Shown here: positions 38,378 to 47,707 of the stretch, in pieces
How positions within the stretch are numbered: position 1 is the first letter of the stretch
Layout: every line of letters starts with the position of its first letter
Assembly: GCA_026196955.1 (NCBI GenBank)
Contig: JAPHTO010000031.1
Span: 82,459 to 146,458, forward strand
Origin: Colwellia sp.
GTDB lineage: Bacteria; Pseudomonadota; Gammaproteobacteria; Enterobacterales; Alteromonadaceae
Length of the DNA stretch: 64,000 nucleotides
Direction of reading: 5' to 3'
The notes under the pieces: model-generated
Database searches by the model: none
The model's input: only the letters and a program-made list of their open reading frames with translations
What the model was told of the DNA's origin: nothing
Translations under genes and position numbers: made by a program

Positions 38378-39328
38378 CTAAGACTGTACCTTCACCGATA
38401 AAATATCACAATGAACATTGTCTAATATTTTCTCAACGGTATTACCAGTAAAACCCACGTTATCCCCCATCCCTACCACTAATAAATCGACTTGTTTTTT
38501 TTGCACTAACTCAGCAAGTTCAAACTCAACTTCGCCTGAAACCAAGTGCAGTGATGAATATTCAAAACCATAATCGTCTACCAATTCATCAAATAATTTT
38601 TGATGATAATCCTCAATGGATTGTTGGTATTCTTTAAAATCCATCATAGGTAAGCTTTGATCCATACCAACCGAACTCATACCTTGCCACATCTCTATCC
38701 CTACGGGCTGATAACAATGACTCACATGGATGTTTGCTTCAAATAAAGCAGCAAGCCCAGCACTGGCATCAATTATAACCTTACCTAATCCCGCGGGTTT
38801 GTCATGCGCTTTCGCTGGATCTACCGCTGCCATAATAACTTTATAATTACTGGTTTGCTCAACATGGTTACTAAGGGTATCGGTCGGGGATTTTACTAGT
38901 AGTAATGGCTTATGACATTGCTGTAACAAGCGCCAATCAGTTGGGGTAAAAAATAATTTATTAAGCGTCGGATGCTGGTGGGTTGATTTAATGACAATAT
39001 CGGCACTGACCTGCTCTGCTTTATCAAGTACCGCAGTGGCGATATTTTTATGCCACTTAATATCAAGCTTTACCATTAAACCTTGCTCAACAACTTCATT
39101 AACATAGGTTTCAAGCCACCTTAACTTTGAGGACAGATAATCCTTTCGCAATAAAGCTAATTGCTCAGCATCAAAAGTCCAGTGGCTCACTAACTGCTTA
39201 TTATATACCACCAAAAATAATTCAATATTAGCCGATGTAAGCTTTGCCAAACTAATAGCCCGCGTTAGTGCTGGTTGTTGCTCACGCATGGGATCCATAA
39301 CAACCAAAATATGTTTAATTGCTTTCAT
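38378..39328 (-). CDS. Tandem universal stress protein, UspE-like
   Basis: 316 residues made of two Usp domains (about 1-145 and 160-316). The first starts KHILVVMDP. The second ends with VVGMGDNVGFTGNTVEKIL, which keeps the G-N-T part of the nucleotide-binding loop. UspE-type proteins are cytosolic and help cells survive starvation, oxidative or respiratory stress; the mechanism is not settled. AGGAAAG precedes the ATG. It is divergent from the phosphorylase-PRPP synthetase pair with a 172-nt spacer, which groups it with that stress island. Confidence 0.9.
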   Translation of the reverse strand: MKAIKHILVVMDPMREQQPALTRAISLAKLTSANIELFLVVYNKQLVSHWTFDAEQLALLRKDYLSSKLRWLETYVNEVVEQGLMVKLDIKWHKNIATAVLDKAEQVSADIVIKSTHQHPTLNKLFFTPTDWRLLQQCHKPLLLVKSPTDTLSNHVEQTSNYKVIMAAVDPAKAHDKPAGLGKVIIDASAGLAALFEANIHVSHCYQPVGIEMWQGMSSVGMDQSLPMMDFKEYQQSIEDYHQKLFDELVDDYGFEYSSLHLVSGEVEFELAELVQKKQVDLLVVGMGDNVGFTGNTVEKILDNVHCDILSVKVQS

Positions 39329-39500
39329 TATTCTTTCCTAAATAACTATCCCTAGTATAAAAACTAGTAGAGCTAGTCTCCTTTAGCAAAAATAAAAATA
39401 AGAAAACAAACTTATATTGATCTACCCCATAAAACCTTAGCTATTATTTAAACTATGCTAGTTATATGCTGTTACCTAAGTAGACAAAGAGCAGGATATT

Positions 39501-41030
39501 ATGCTGAAACTGAAATCTGTTGCAATTGATACCTTTAAAGAGAATGTCGCTTATCTACATCGCGACTGCCCCCTTTATCGCACCATTGGGTTTCAAGCAT
39601 TGATGAAAATTGAAATATACATTAATGGCGATAGCAACCCGGTACTGGCTGTACTAAACATTGTTGAAGATGACTCAATTATTCAGGTAGATGAATTAGG
39701 GTTAAGTAAACAAGCCTTCGAGCAATTATCCGAAAAAGAGGGAATGTTGGTCAGAATAGCCCCCGCCAAACCACCGCTATCACTCAAAGCTGTTCATAGA
39801 AAAATTGCTGGTGAGCCCTTAACCAAAAAAGAATTCCACTTAATTTGTCACGATATCCTCGAAAATCGTTACTCAAAAATGGAAATAGCCGCCTTTTTAG
39901 TTGCTTGTAGCCATTCAGGTTTAGAGCGAGAAGAAGTGTTATTTTTAACCGAAGCTATGGTTGAATCAGGTGAAACTCTCAATTGGGGCGAATCTATCGT
40001 CGTAGATAAACATTGCATTGGCGGCATACCAGGTAATAGGACTACCATGATCGTTGTGCCTATTGTCGCCGCCCATGGCATGCTATTTCCTAAAACCTCT
40101 AGCCGTGCAATCACCTCCCCTGCTGGCACAGCCGATACCATGGAGGTTTTGGCCAACGTGGAGATTTCTATCGAAAAAATGCAGCAAGTAGTTCAACAAC
40201 ATCGCGGTATGCTGTCATGGGGAGGAACGGCTAAATTAGCCCCCGTTGATGACATTTTAATTTCCGTTGAACGTCCACTGTCAATGGACTCAACAGGGCA
40301 ATTAGTCGCATCAATTTTGTCAAAAAAGATAGCAGCTGGCTCTACTCACCTACTCATTGATATTCCTGTAGGTACTTCTGCAAAAATTCACAGTAATCAA
40401 GATGCATTGAAACTTCGAAAAATTTTTGAATATATTGGTGACCAACTTGGGCTCCATCTGGAGGTCATTTTAACCGATGGCTCACAACCTATAGGTAATG
40501 GTATCGGTCCTGTATTAGAAGCCAGAGACATAAATAAAGTACTAAAAAATCAATTAGATGCTCCGATAGATTTACGGGAAAAGTCACTGCGATTAGCGGG
40601 CAGATTATTAGAATTTGATCCCGATGTCAGAGGCGGGCAAGGTTACATTATTGCCCGAGATATTCTTGAATCAGGCCGCGCTTATGAAAAAATGCAGGCT
40701 ATTATTGCTGCACAAGGTATACAGACAGATACTCATGGTGATGCCCCCTTAATTCATGAAATAAAAGCTGAAAAATCGGGTTATGTGCATGCGATTGATA
40801 ACTTTAAAATATCTTCTATTGCTAGCCTTGCAGGTGCCCCCATCGATAAGTATGCCGGTATATATCTGTTTAAAAAAGTGGGTGATAAAGTCACTAAAGG
40901 TGAAGTGCTATATAAAATCTATGCTTGCTTTAAAAGTGATTTCGAATTTGCTACCCAATTTGCTAATAACAGTAATGCTTACCGTATAGATAAAAGCTCG
41001 ACTACATATGGCGATAATTATTTACTATAA
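39501..41030 (+). CDS. Archaeal-type thymidine/AMP phosphorylase family protein
   Basis: 509 residues: an N-terminal extension (about 1-90), then the pyrimidine-nucleoside phosphorylase fold. The signature [20 protein letters not shown] (about 195-214) and [15 protein letters not shown] are those of the long archaeal-type group (TIGR02645-like), whose archaeal members cleave AMP with phosphate to give ribose 1,5-bisphosphate. Ordinary bacterial DeoA is shorter and has KHSTGGVGD in place of the DKHCIGG segment. Thus nucleotide rather than nucleoside phosphorolysis is possible. A PRPP synthetase gene follows after 44 nt, so the two probably form one pathway. The substrate is inferred only. Confidence 0.87.
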   Translation: MLKLKSVAIDTFKENVAYLHRDCPLYRTIGFQALMKIEIYINGDSNPVLAVLNIVEDDSIIQVDELGLSKQAFEQLSEKEGMLVRIAPAKPPLSLKAVHRKIAGEPLTKKEFHLICHDILENRYSKMEIAAFLVACSHSGLEREEVLFLTEAMVESGETLNWGESIVVDKHCIGGIPGNRTTMIVVPIVAAHGMLFPKTSSRAITSPAGTADTMEVLANVEISIEKMQQVVQQHRGMLSWGGTAKLAPVDDILISVERPLSMDSTGQLVASILSKKIAAGSTHLLIDIPVGTSAKIHSNQDALKLRKIFEYIGDQLGLHLEVILTDGSQPIGNGIGPVLEARDINKVLKNQLDAPIDLREKSLRLAGRLLEFDPDVRGGQGYIIARDILESGRAYEKMQAIIAAQGIQTDTHGDAPLIHEIKAEKSGYVHAIDNFKISSIASLAGAPIDKYAGIYLFKKVGDKVTKGEVLYKIYACFKSDFEFATQFANNSNAYRIDKSSTTYGDNYLL

Positions 41031-41074
41031 ATACCCAGAACAATTGATTTAATTTTACTTTAATAGGTAGACAC

Positions 41075-41965
41075 ATGACGTTAGTACTTGGCTTTAACGA
41101 TTATTTAGCCCCCGCTCAACAACTTGCGCAAGCATTAGCCATGCCTTTTAAGCAAGTGGAAAGCCATCAATTTCCAGACGGCGAAACGAAAGTGACTTTA
41201 CCTAGCGTTTTATCAAAACAGCTCATACTTTGCCAAACACTGAATCAACCTGATCACAAATTAATTGAGCTTATTTTGGTGGCACAAACAGCGCGTGAAC
41301 AAGGCGTTGAGCATATTACCCTTGTGGCTCCCTATTTATGCTATATGCGACAAGATATTGCCTTTCATGCTGGCGAAGCGGTGAGTCAAAGGATTATTGG
41401 CAAATTACTCAGTGATTATTTTGATGCTGTGCTAACCATAGATCCCCACTTACATCGTATCCACCATTTATCTCAAGCGATCCCTAATTGCCAAACCCTT
41501 ACCTTACATGCTACCCCTGCAATGTCAGCCTTTATTAGACAGCATGTTGAAAACCCTGTCATCATTGGTCCTGATGAGGAATCAATGCAATGGGTAAAAG
41601 CTATAGTGCGAGCAGATCAATGGCATTACACCATAGCAAGTAAACAACGTTTTGGTGATAAAGACGTTGCCGTGACACTGGAAGATATCAACTTAGCAAA
41701 GCGTGATGTGATTATCGTTGATGATATTGCTAGTACCGGCAGAACCCTTGAACAAACAGTTAAGCAACTTGTAAAACAAGAGCCAAACTCAATTTCAATT
41801 ATGGTAACCCATGCTTTTTTTGTTGATGATGCTATTGAACGCCTTAATACGCTTGGCGTTAACAATATCTGGAGTTCGGATAGTGTTTTACACAACACCA
41901 ATGCCTTTAGTGTTATTGAGATACTCGCCCAAGCAATTAAAAGTAGCCCTCAACTTAGTCGATAA
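41075..41965 (+). CDS. Ribose-phosphate pyrophosphokinase family protein (short, non-housekeeping type)
   Basis: 296 residues, shorter than the housekeeping Prs of about 315. It has the N-terminal FPDGETKVTLP stretch, the ATP-site segment PYLCYMRQDIAFHAGE and the PRPP loop DVIIVDDIASTGRT. The family makes PRPP from ribose 5-phosphate and ATP. The sequence around YMRQDIAF resembles archaeal and accessory bacterial enzymes. It is co-directional with the phosphorylase 44 nt upstream, which suggests it acts on, or replenishes, ribose phosphates linked to nucleotide breakdown. The key residues seem intact. Confidence 0.9.
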   Translation: MTLVLGFNDYLAPAQQLAQALAMPFKQVESHQFPDGETKVTLPSVLSKQLILCQTLNQPDHKLIELILVAQTAREQGVEHITLVAPYLCYMRQDIAFHAGEAVSQRIIGKLLSDYFDAVLTIDPHLHRIHHLSQAIPNCQTLTLHATPAMSAFIRQHVENPVIIGPDEESMQWVKAIVRADQWHYTIASKQRFGDKDVAVTLEDINLAKRDVIIVDDIASTGRTLEQTVKQLVKQEPNSISIMVTHAFFVDDAIERLNTLGVNNIWSSDSVLHNTNAFSVIEILAQAIKSSPQLSR

Positions 41966-42013
41966 ACTAACATGTCAATATCAACTATTGAGCCTTTTTA
42001 TCGAAAAATAATT

Positions 42014-42027
42014 TTGATCTAGATCAA
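42014..42027. promoter_or_regulatory. FNR/ANR-type site upstream of hsp20
   Basis: TTGAT-CTAG-ATCAA is a perfect match to the FNR consensus TTGAT-N4-ATCAA. It lies about 77 nt before the Hsp20 start codon. A TATATT (42059-42064) downstream could be the -10 box, which would place the site near -50; the exact spacing is unsure. This suggests low-oxygen control of the Hsp20 gene, by inference from the consensus only. Confidence 0.6.
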
Positions 42028-42103
42028 TAAAATGACTAGCAGCACTGTAACCTTCAACTATATTTAAAGGTGGAGTAACGTTATTTAAAATAAGGAGATC
42101 GTT

Positions 42104-42553
42104 ATGAACATTAAAAAATCACATTCAACAATGCCATCTCTTTTTGGTAATGACTTTAACAATATGTTCCAAGGGTTCTTTCGCCCTATGGTTCATAGTA
42201 ATATTTGGGATACCAAAAGCTTATTACCTGCCGTCGATATAGAAGAGAAAGACCAATTTTATCTAATCATGGCTGACTTACCTGGATTTGATAAAAACGA
42301 TATTAACGTATCATTTAACGGTGGTCGACTAACCATTCAAGCTGAACATCAGGAAAAATCTGAAGATAAAAGCTCAGATGGTTATATGCTAAAAGAACGT
42401 CACTATGGTAGTTATGTTAGAGAGTTCAACTTCGGCTCACATATCGATGCTAATGAAATTTCAGCAAAATATGAAAATGGTGTTTTAGAGCTTATGGTGC
42501 CTAAACTCGAACAAACACCTGAAGAACCAGCAAGAAGAATTAATATTCATTAA
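42104..42553 (+). CDS. Small heat-shock protein, Hsp20/alpha-crystallin family
   Basis: 149 residues. The alpha-crystallin domain runs about 40-140: PAVDIEEKDQFYLIMADLPG, GGRLTIQAEHQ and the conserved YENGVLELMVPK (A-x-x-x-n-GVL type). It is an ATP-independent holdase that keeps unfolding proteins soluble. AAGGAG lies 6 nt before the ATG. It follows the PRPP synthetase gene by 138 nt and has its own FNR-like site, so it is likely a separate transcript. This style of Hsp20 is common in stress islands rather than being the ibpA/B type. Confidence 0.93.
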   Translation: MNIKKSHSTMPSLFGNDFNNMFQGFFRPMVHSNIWDTKSLLPAVDIEEKDQFYLIMADLPGFDKNDINVSFNGGRLTIQAEHQEKSEDKSSDGYMLKERHYGSYVREFNFGSHIDANEISAKYENGVLELMVPKLEQTPEEPARRINIH

Positions 42554-42569
42554 TAACTTTCTGCTAATA

Positions 42570-42607
42570 GCAAAATCACTCACGGTTTAAACTCTGGGTG
42601 ATTTTGC
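42570..42607 (+). terminator. Terminator of hsp20
   Basis: GCAAAATCACTC pairs with GGGTGATTTTGC (one G-U pair), a 12-bp stem with a loop of about 14 nt, 16 nt after the stop. The trailing T-run is weak. Confidence 0.6.
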
Positions 42608-42692
42608 CTATGTTTTATTAAGCACATTAACCAGACTCAGCTACACTAATAGTAATAGACCTAACTACGGGAACGATAAACGAGGGTTTGTT

Positions 42693-44090
42693 ATGTATCG
42701 GTGGGCTAGTGTGCTTTTATTGCTGAGTTGCGCGCTGCTAACAACAAATGCAGAGCCGATTCAACATGTAAACTTAAAAATAGCAAAACAAATTACTGAT
42801 AGCCAAGTCCCCTTACTTGGCATCAAAGGCGCTATTGGTCCTGCCGTAAGTGATTATTTAGTGAGAGAAATATCGGCAGCTAATGCGAAAGCCAATATAC
42901 CATTAATATTAATCACCTTAGATACTCCCGGTGGTTTAAGTGCCAGTTTACGAGACATTAATAAAAGTATACTTAGCTCAACGGTGCCAATCGCTTGTTT
43001 AGTTTTTCCACAAGGGGCACGCGCAGCCAGTGCTGGTACTTATATTCTTTATGCCTGCCATGTTGCTGCAATGGCCTCAGCGACCACACTTGGTGCGGCA
43101 ACGCCAGTAAATATTACCGCCCCTATGGCGCCACAGTCCAAAGAGTCCCCGGAAAAAACGAATACAAGTGCTATGGATAAAAAGGTGCTAAATGATGCCA
43201 TTGCATACATACGTTCTTTAGCTCAATTACGCAATCGTAATGCCGAATGGGCAGAAAAAGCAGTGAGTGATGCTGCCACCTTAACAGCTGATGAAGCATT
43301 AAAGGCCAATGTGATAAACATTGTAGCCGAAACACCACAAGCACTTATCAAGCAACTTAATGGCACAGAGGTTTCAATAAACCAGCAAGTCACTCAACTG
43401 CTATTAGATGATGTAAAGCTTGCCACAAAAACACCTGATTGGCGCAGTCAATTTCTTGCCACCATTACCAATCCTAATATTGCCTATATTTTAATGTTAA
43501 TTGGCGTTTACGGTTTATTGTTAGAATTTTATAGCCCAGGCATTGGTATTGCTGGTGTAACTGGTGGTATTTCCTTACTTATCGCCATGTATGCTTTGCA
43601 ATTACTACCAGTAAATTTTGCTGGCGCGGGCTTACTTATTTTAGGCATTGTGCTTTTGGTAGTTGAGTCTTTAGCACCTAGTTTTGGTGTGTTTGGCATA
43701 GGTGGTACTGCCGCTTTTGTTATTGGCTCAATTTTTTTATTCGACACCGAGCTAGATCATTTCAAAGTCTCTTTACCATTAATTGCGGCAATCGCACTTA
43801 TTTCGATACTCTTCATTGTTTTTGCTTTAGGTTATATTTGGCGAGCAAGAAAAAATAAAATTGTCAGTGGTCAAGAGGAGCTTATTAATGCTTGGGTAAC
43901 AGTGAGTGATGATTTTATTGGTAGTGGCTACGTCATGTTTAATGGTGAACGTTGGGCGGCTAATTCTTTACAAGCCGTTAAAAAAGGTCAAAAAGTAAAG
44001 GTAAAATCTATCAAAGGCTTAACGCTAAACTTAACCTCTGCAACCACGAATGTTAATGATAAGGAGCAAACTAATGCCTCCGATATTTAA
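42693..44090 (+). CDS. NfeD long-form membrane serine protease
   Basis: 465 residues: a signal peptide (ends NA, about 20), a ClpP-like protease domain (about 30-240) with Ser113 in ARAASAGTY and the motif LDTPGG, four to five membrane helices (about 255-400) and a C-terminal OB-fold (about 410-460). Related long NfeD proteins cleave the C-terminal region of the stomatin-like protein encoded next to them. The slipin gene overlaps its 3' end by 17 nt, the expected pairing for membrane-quality-control operons. A plausible catalytic Lys lies in the helix around MDKKVLNDA. Confidence 0.92.
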   Translation: MYRWASVLLLLSCALLTTNAEPIQHVNLKIAKQITDSQVPLLGIKGAIGPAVSDYLVREISAANAKANIPLILITLDTPGGLSASLRDINKSILSSTVPIACLVFPQGARAASAGTYILYACHVAAMASATTLGAATPVNITAPMAPQSKESPEKTNTSAMDKKVLNDAIAYIRSLAQLRNRNAEWAEKAVSDAATLTADEALKANVINIVAETPQALIKQLNGTEVSINQQVTQLLLDDVKLATKTPDWRSQFLATITNPNIAYILMLIGVYGLLLEFYSPGIGIAGVTGGISLLIAMYALQLLPVNFAGAGLLILGIVLLVVESLAPSFGVFGIGGTAAFVIGSIFLFDTELDHFKVSLPLIAAIALISILFIVFALGYIWRARKNKIVSGQEELINAWVTVSDDFIGSGYVMFNGERWAANSLQAVKKGQKVKVKSIKGLTLNLTSATTNVNDKEQTNASDI

Positions 44091-44859
44091 TAGTATTGAG
44101 ATCTTTTCAACGTCGATCATATTACTACTTATAGCTATACTGCTAAGTGCCTTTCGAATTTTACGAGAGTATGAACGCGGCGTCATTTTTTTACTTGGTC
44201 GTTTTTACAAAGTAAAAGGACCCGGTTTTATTATTGTTATTCCATTAATTCAACAAATGGTGAAAGTTGATTTACGCACAGTCGTTATGGATGTCCCCAG
44301 TCAAGATGTTATTAGCCGAGATAATGTTTCAGTGAAAGTCAATGCTGTCATTTATTTTCGAGTGATCAACCCACAAAAAGCCATTATTAATGTTGAAAAC
44401 TTTTTACAAGCAACCTCACAATTAGCTCAAACCACTCTAAGATCGGTATTGGGACAACATGAGCTTGACGAAATGCTAGCCAATAGAGAAATGTTGAATA
44501 CCGATATTCAAACCATTCTCGATGATAGAACCGACGGTTGGGGTATTAAAGTTTCCAATGTTGAAATTAAACATGTTGATTTAAATGAAAGTATGATCCG
44601 TGCTATTGCCCGACAAGCAGAAGCAGAGAGAACACGGCGCGCTAAAGTTATTCATGCCTCAGGTGAAATGGAAGCATCAGGTAAATTAACCGAAGCTGCT
44701 CATAAATTATCAGAACAACCCAATGCCATAATGTTACGCTATTTACAAACCCTCACTGAAATCGCCGGTGAAAAAAATTCAACCATTATTTTTCCATTGC
44801 CGATGGAGTTAATTAATGGTTTATTAGAAAAAAACCAAAAACACGAAAATACTGATTGA
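44074..44859 (+). CDS. Slipin (stomatin/SPFH family)
   Basis: 261 residues from the ATG at 44074, which has AAGGAG 8 nt upstream. A frame from 44050 would add eight unlikely residues. An N-terminal membrane helix (about 9-28) is followed by [13 protein letters not shown], the SPFH domain (about 30-200, e.g. [17 protein letters not shown]) and a helical tail. SPFH proteins oligomerise into membrane microdomains. The tight, overlapping link with NfeD indicates that the two work together. Confidence 0.93.
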   Translation: MPPIFNSIEIFSTSIILLLIAILLSAFRILREYERGVIFLLGRFYKVKGPGFIIVIPLIQQMVKVDLRTVVMDVPSQDVISRDNVSVKVNAVIYFRVINPQKAIINVENFLQATSQLAQTTLRSVLGQHELDEMLANREMLNTDIQTILDDRTDGWGIKVSNVEIKHVDLNESMIRAIARQAEAERTRRAKVIHASGEMEASGKLTEAAHKLSEQPNAIMLRYLQTLTEIAGEKNSTIIFPLPMELINGLLEKNQKHENTD

Positions 44860-45663
44860 ATGTGGCATGTTTCAAAAAGCAAGCGAGAGTGAGTTGCGTA
44901 ATAATGATGAGTTCTCTTTTTCCGTAGAGAATTAGTTATCATTAGTCATGCATATCTTGATTACAGTGGTTCCATAACTTTACTGTCGCAGAAACAATAA
45001 GGCTATGGGGAGAGGCAATAGCGATTAATGCTATCATACATACTATTGGTGGGTTTTTGCTCTCGCAAATCAACAAAAGCTATTTAACTGGTATGATCAC
45101 TTTAATAATCAACCACAACTAATCGTTGTTCATGGCTAGTGTAAAGCCATGGGCATACTCGCACAAACATTAAAATAACAATATGCTGCCAATATCATAC
45201 AGGCAACACATTGATTTTTTAGACATTACTGAATAATGGTAGGTGAATGTAACCTTAAACTCTTTAAAGAGCTAGTTTGCTCCCATTTCTCAATAAAATA
45301 ATCGCTGCTAAATAAATATTGAACTATTTCAATTTTTTATAAAGCATATTAAAAATAACTGTGTTATGCTGCATTTGCGTTGAGTTTTTGCGTTGCGGAT
45401 GAAGGTTGATACTAACTTTTGTTTTAGATTTATCAGGTACCTATGTATTTGAATATTCTTAACAAACGGATTTAGGCAATGCAGACTGATTGTTTGTTCC
45501 AAATACGCTTTGTTACGAATATGGTTTGTTTCCTTCCTCTTCCTGTACTACTTATGGTAGAGGGCATTTACTCGGGTGAAAACGGTATCTATTCTAAGTG
45601 AGAATATCCTCATTAAGAAAGTGCCACATTAATATTATTTTATGACTACGGGAAAATGTAAGT
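44860..45663. other. 804-nt spacer upstream of the cold-shock gene
   Basis: No protein gene is supported here. The left half (44860-45310) holds only small inverted repeats, such as CATGGCT/AGCCATG at 45131-45151. The right part (from about 45360) has the look of a cold-shock leader: an extended -10 (TG-T-TATGCT, 45362-45370) and then about 290 nt before the ATG, rich in short stems. A small RNA in the left half cannot be excluded. Confidence 0.4.
45365..45663 (+). promoter_or_regulatory. Probable promoter and long 5' leader of the cold-shock gene
   Basis: An extended -10 box, TATGCT at 45365-45370 with TG one base upstream, would start a transcript near 45377, leaving about 285 nt of leader before the ATG at 45664. 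Cold-inducible csp genes have long structured leaders that refold at low temperature. The -35 match is poor, and the ribosome site (GGGAAAATGTAAGT) is loose. Confidence 0.4.
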
Positions 45664-45873
45664 ATGTCTGATACAGTTACTGGTAAAGTTAAATTTTTCA
45701 ACGAAACTAAAGGTTTTGGTTTTATTGAGCAAGAAAATGGTCCTGACGTGTTTGTTCACTTCAGTGCAATCACAGGAGACGGTTTCCGTACTCTAGCTGA
45801 CGGTCAAGCAGTATCGTTCAGTGTAAAACAAGGTCAAAAAGGCCCAGAAGCTGAGAACGTAACAGCTCTTTAA
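45664..45873 (+). CDS. Cold-shock protein, CspA family
   Basis: 69 residues, one cold-shock domain. RNP1 is KGFGFI and RNP2 is VFVHF, both intact, with aromatic residues placed for single-stranded nucleic acid binding. It acts as an RNA chaperone or antiterminator in the cytosol. The long leader suggests post-transcriptional cold control, but many csp paralogues are not cold-induced. It has its own terminator and no operon partner. Confidence 0.96.
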   Translation: MSDTVTGKVKFFNETKGFGFIEQENGPDVFVHFSAITGDGFRTLADGQAVSFSVKQGQKGPEAENVTAL

Positions 45874-45917
45874 TTAGAACTTAACGTCACCTTTATTTTA
45901 ATATAAAGGTTGCTCCT

Positions 45918-45957
45918 AAAAAGCGAAGTATTAATCATTATTAATCTTCGCTTTTTT
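45918..45957. terminator. Terminator after the cold-shock gene
   Basis: AAAAAGCGAAG and CTTCGCTTTTT form an 11-bp stem, with an inner ATTAAT/ATTAAT stem and a final T-run. It lies between convergent genes (csp and the PepSY gene) and could work on both strands. Confidence 0.88.
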
Positions 45958-45977
45958 GTTGTCTGGCGTTTGAAATA

Positions 45978-46688
45978 CTAACGCTTGTAACGCCCCCTCC
46001 CCAGTAATTCAATGACCCAAAACGCCCCTGTTAAACAAAAGACTAACGTTAATAAAGCAAAAAATATTATTTGCCAATTATTAAAACTTCCCACTGTCCC
46101 ATAGTCCATAAAATGCAGCATAAAGAAGAAATCAGCAAAGCGCTTATGAGTATTACTATGCCCAACTACCCGACCTGAGCTTGCATCAATATACACACTG
46201 GTATTTAGCTCATCAGCAAAGTTCACTTGCCACACCGTATTTTGCTCTTTTGGAAAATCAGCGATGGGTGGGGAAGCCTTGGTCGCTGACTTTACCGCTG
46301 CTTTTCCTTTATAGGTACTGCTAGCAAGAGCTTTTGCCATTGCTTTATCAATCACTTGTTGTTCACCTGTATAAGCATTGAACAGTGAATGTTCATTATA
46401 AAAATGCGGGTAGAGTGCTTGCTCATGATTAAGAAGATAATACGGCTTAGACAATAAACTAACTAGCTTGATTGAATTGACCCTCTGTTGTTGCGCCAAA
46501 AGGCTGTTAAGTTCAAATAAACGGCTAGGCTCAACCTGAGTTACCTGCTCAGCTTTTATTCGGTATTCATTGCCACGGGCTTTATTATGATCCATTAAAT
46601 TAAAAAACAAGCCACTGCCAAGCCAAATTAACAATTGTAAGGCAACGAGTACAGATAGCCACTTATGCATTAATTTGACTAATTTCAT
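45978..46688 (-). CDS. PepSY domain membrane protein (second of pair)
   Basis: 236 residues: an N-terminal membrane helix (about 10-30), a periplasmic PepSY-like region, a conserved VWQVNFADELNTSVYIDASSG that resembles the C-terminal PepSY repeat, then a second helix (about 203-228). It keeps HKWLSVLVALQLLIWLGSG, typical of the PepSY_TM family linked to ferric-siderophore reduction. It overlaps the upstream PepSY gene by 4 nt, so the two form an operon. Their place just downstream of a TonB receptor gene supports an iron role, by inference. Confidence 0.83.
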   Translation of the reverse strand: MKLVKLMHKWLSVLVALQLLIWLGSGLFFNLMDHNKARGNEYRIKAEQVTQVEPSRLFELNSLLAQQQRVNSIKLVSLLSKPYYLLNHEQALYPHFYNEHSLFNAYTGEQQVIDKAMAKALASSTYKGKAAVKSATKASPPIADFPKEQNTVWQVNFADELNTSVYIDASSGRVVGHSNTHKRFADFFFMLHFMDYGTVGSFNNWQIIFFALLTLVFCLTGAFWVIELLGRGRYKR

Positions 46689-47425
46689 ACTGACTTTCTC
46701 ACTTTTTGCTTTCTACTTCTCGTGTTATTGCTTTTAAAAACACGAAAATATATCAGAGCAGTCCCAAATAAACTCGCAATTAAAGCTAAACTGCTCACAA
46801 CGAGTAGCAGTTTATTACTGGCATCTTCTTCAACATAATCCATAACATGAAAGCTAAACATCCAATCAAATAAACGCCAATATGTATGACGTTTGGTAAC
46901 TAGTTGACCAGTTTGAACACTGATATAAAAGCTAGGACTTGCAAAATAATCAAAATCAACTCGCCAAACAGGTAAGTGCCGGGCACTCAACTCAAACGGA
47001 GGTTCATCCGAGATCAAGCTCACTCGGCTTATATCTACTTTAGGGTTTTCATACAAACTTTTAGCTATTTGCACTGCATAGCGTTCAGTAATAGGTGAAA
47101 GTAGTTTGCCATCATCAGCGCTAAGTAAATATTTAGTCTTGCTCTGCTCGTTATCGCTACTGAAACGATAAACAGCCTGACCCAATAAATTAACTAGCTC
47201 AATATTTTCAGCATAAGGATAATCACGATAAAGCTCAGCTATTGAATATTGTACTTGCTCTTTCTGCAGCGATTTTTGCTGCTCAACAACCAAGCTATCA
47301 CCATGGATATAATCAATATCAAAAATTACCATATAAGCGCCAGATATTGACCAAATAACAAACTGTAATCCTACAAAAAGCATTAACCACTTATGATATT
47401 TTCGACTAATTCGATGCCACGACAT
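46685..47425 (-). CDS. PepSY domain membrane protein (first of pair)
   Basis: 246 residues, the same plan as its neighbour: helix (about 13-33), periplasmic domain, VWRVDFDYFASPSFYISVQTG, second helix (about 208-230). The two genes look like an old duplication. The HKWLMLFVGLQFVIW motif and the histidines on both helices (HKW and SFHVMDY) could bind haem or metal, as in PepSY-type reductases. It is the first gene of the two-gene unit; a terminator-like hairpin at 47484-47505 separates it from the TonB receptor gene. Confidence 0.83.
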   Translation of the reverse strand: MSWHRISRKYHKWLMLFVGLQFVIWSISGAYMVIFDIDYIHGDSLVVEQQKSLQKEQVQYSIAELYRDYPYAENIELVNLLGQAVYRFSSDNEQSKTKYLLSADDGKLLSPITERYAVQIAKSLYENPKVDISRVSLISDEPPFELSARHLPVWRVDFDYFASPSFYISVQTGQLVTKRHTYWRLFDWMFSFHVMDYVEEDASNKLLLVVSSLALIASLFGTALIYFRVFKSNNTRSRKQKVRKSV

Positions 47426-47483
47426 TCTTCACTTCTCTCCATTACGTTGCTCAGGCTTTTTCTTGATAAGCAGTCAAACAAGA

Positions 47484-47505
47484 AAACGCTACAAAAGTAG
47501 CGTTT
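47484..47505 (-). terminator. Terminator of the TonB receptor gene
   Basis: AAACGCTAC and GTAGCGTTT form a 9-bp stem with an AAAA loop. On the minus strand it is followed by TCTTGTTTG. The same stem core (CGCTAC-N4-GTAGCG) occurs at 58971-58994. Confidence 0.7.
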
Positions 47506-47707
47506 AAATTTCACCTTATAAAACAAAACCTTATTAACAATAACATACGTATAACTTAGCTGTGATTATTTTCAAGCTCACTAGTTACAAACATGCTAAT
47601 AACCTCAATAAAAATTACTATCTGGCTACTATATAACAAAGATTAAAATGCCAAAAATCTAATGTGAGCAGATTTGATATTTTAAAGCACTAGTCAAGTT
47701 TGTGACC

